Positions 63,206 to 64,000 of a DNA stretch of 64,000 nt are shown piece after piece. This DNA is from Chryseobacterium cheonjiense (GTDB lineage: Bacteria > Bacteroidota > Bacteroidia > Flavobacteriales > Weeksellaceae): assembly GCF_012927265.1 (NCBI RefSeq), contig NZ_JABBGF010000001.1, forward strand, positions 370,502 to 434,501, read 5' to 3'. The notes under the pieces were generated by a model. It made no database searches. It was not told the origin of the DNA and saw nothing but the letters and a program-made list of their open reading frames with translations. The first letter of the stretch is position 1, and the number at the start of each line of letters is the position of its first letter. Made by a program: the position numbers and the translations under genes.

Positions 63206-63955
63206 ATGGGAATTTTAGACAACAAAGTAGCGCTCGTAACAGGGGCAGGATCCGGAATCGGTTTGGCAGTAGCTCATTCGTATGCTAAAGAAGGAGCTAA
63301 AGTTATTGTATCGGATATCAATGAAGAGCATGGCAATAAAGCTGTGGAAGATATCAAAGCACAAGGCAGAGAAGCATCATTTGTAAAAGCAGATACTTCA
63401 AACCCTGAAGAAGTGGAAGCTTTAGTAAAAAGAACAGTAGAAATCTACGGAAGACTTGATATTGCATGTAATAATGCAGGAATTGGTGGCGAACAGGCTT
63501 TGACAGGAGATTACAGTCTTGAAAGTTGGAGAAAAGTTTTGAGCATCAATCTGGATGGCGTTTTTTACGGCTGTAAATATGAGCTGGAACAAATGGAGAA
63601 AAACGGAGGAGGAATTATCGTTAATATGGCTTCCATCCATGGGACTGTTGCGGCACCGCTTTCATCAGCTTATACTTCTGCAAAACACGCAGTGGTAGGA
63701 CTTACCAAAAATATTGGCGCTGAATACGGGCAGAAGAACATTCGCTGCAATGCCGTGGGACCCGCATATATCGAAACACCGCTTCTCGAAAATCTTGACA
63801 GCGAAATGAAAAAAGCGCTCGTTGCAAAACATCCTATGGGAAGATTAGGAAAGCCTGAAGAAGTAGCCGAACTTGTATTATTTCTGAGTTCAGAAAAATC
63901 ATCCTTCATGACGGGAGGCTACTATCTGGTAGATGGCGGCTACACAGCAGTTTAA
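63206..63955 (+). CDS. short-chain dehydrogenase/reductase
   Basis: This 249-residue SDR enzyme has the cofactor motif TGAGSGIG (12-19), NNAG, and the catalytic Ser143, Tyr156, Lys160 (SSAYTSAKHAVVG). The Asp in VIVSDINEE suggests NAD over NADP. It resembles glucose-1-dehydrogenase/3-oxoacyl reductase-type SDRs; the substrate is unknown. The ATG at 63206 opens the usual MGILDNKVALVTGA. A hairpin follows at the window edge. Confidence 0.88.
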   Translation: MGILDNKVALVTGAGSGIGLAVAHSYAKEGAKVIVSDINEEHGNKAVEDIKAQGREASFVKADTSNPEEVEALVKRTVEIYGRLDIACNNAGIGGEQALTGDYSLESWRKVLSINLDGVFYGCKYELEQMEKNGGGIIVNMASIHGTVAAPLSSAYTSAKHAVVGLTKNIGAEYGQKNIRCNAVGPAYIETPLLENLDSEMKKALVAKHPMGRLGKPEEVAELVLFLSSEKSSFMTGGYYLVDGGYTAV

Positions 63956-63980
63956 TAAAAATTGATTTCAACTATAGAAA

Positions 63981-64000
63981 GCGTTCATCAAAATGGACGC
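63981..64000 (+). terminator. possible terminator stem at the window edge
   Basis: GCGTTCAT and ATGGACGC pair with one wobble around a CAAA loop, 26 bases after the SDR stop. The T run, if any, is outside the window. Confidence 0.5.

Overview
The window comes from a low-GC Bacteroidota chromosome of the Flavobacteriia, most likely Chryseobacterium or a close Weeksellaceae relative. The grounds are: Bacteroidota-type promoters (TTG about 17-20 nt before TAnnTTTG) in front of many genes and no consistent Shine-Dalgarno sequences; gliding genes gldB and gldC beside nadE; several type IX secretion (T9SS) cargo proteins; a PafA-type phosphatase whose active-site spacing matches the Elizabethkingia enzyme; and many Flavobacteriia-specific small families. 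No rRNA, tRNA, phage, plasmid or CRISPR locus was seen.

Layout. 1-1.5 kb: 3' end of a large SprB-repeat, T9SS-secreted adhesin with near-identical 228-bp repeats. 1.7-8.6 kb: a frameshifted P-type ATPase, a double-domain universal stress protein, two related small proteins, a 37-kDa nucleoid-associated protein and a frameshifted cyclase-family hydrolase. 8.8-11.5 kb: a bacteriophytochrome histidine kinase followed by the heme oxygenase that would make its biliverdin. 11.7-20.6 kb: mdh, a TPR protein, an AraC regulator with an epimerase-type reductase, an S41 peptidase, small proteins and PafA. 20.8-24.1 kb: a Crp/Fnr regulator, then a barnase / archaemetzincin / barstar cluster (archaemetzincin frameshifted) and nadE. 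24.2-30.7 kb: GNAT and LRR genes, gldBC, a trans-sulfuration enzyme, DinB and membrane proteins, and a REP-associated transposase flanked by inverted palindrome pairs, one of which carries the likely promoter of the next gene. 30.8-38.4 kb: cca, then a cobalamin-riboswitch unit (BtuB-like receptor plus surface beta-propeller lipoprotein), cdd, an old-yellow enzyme and small membrane proteins. 38.5-45.5 kb: T9SS cargo (endonuclease I, YHYH protein) and a compact operon of ECF sigma factor, membrane anti-sigma candidate, Spy/CpxP-like sensor, MbnP and an MbnH-like di-heme peroxidase. 45.6-50.3 kb: small conserved proteins, a PLP deaminase, a glucosaminidase and hemL. 50.3-51.0 kb: a non-coding tandem array with a unit of about 169 bp. 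51.1-58.1 kb: two surface beta-helix lipoproteins and a TonB receptor, divergent from a PhoB/PhoR-like two-component system. 58.2-64 kb: a pRiA4b ORF-3-like acidic protein, a GH13 amylase lipoprotein, a Calx-beta surface protein, a GreA-like small protein and an SDR.

The most promising systems are the metal-sensing sigma operon that ends in MbnP/MbnH (probably tryptophan-to-kynurenine copper-site formation) together with a secreted YHYH protein; the envelope-anchored barnase with a lipoprotein protease gene inserted before its barstar; the TonB receptor paired with two beta-helix lipoproteins instead of SusD; and the 169-bp non-coding array. Three genes are broken, each at a place where one G is missing from a short G run. 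That pattern fits assembly error as well as real decay.
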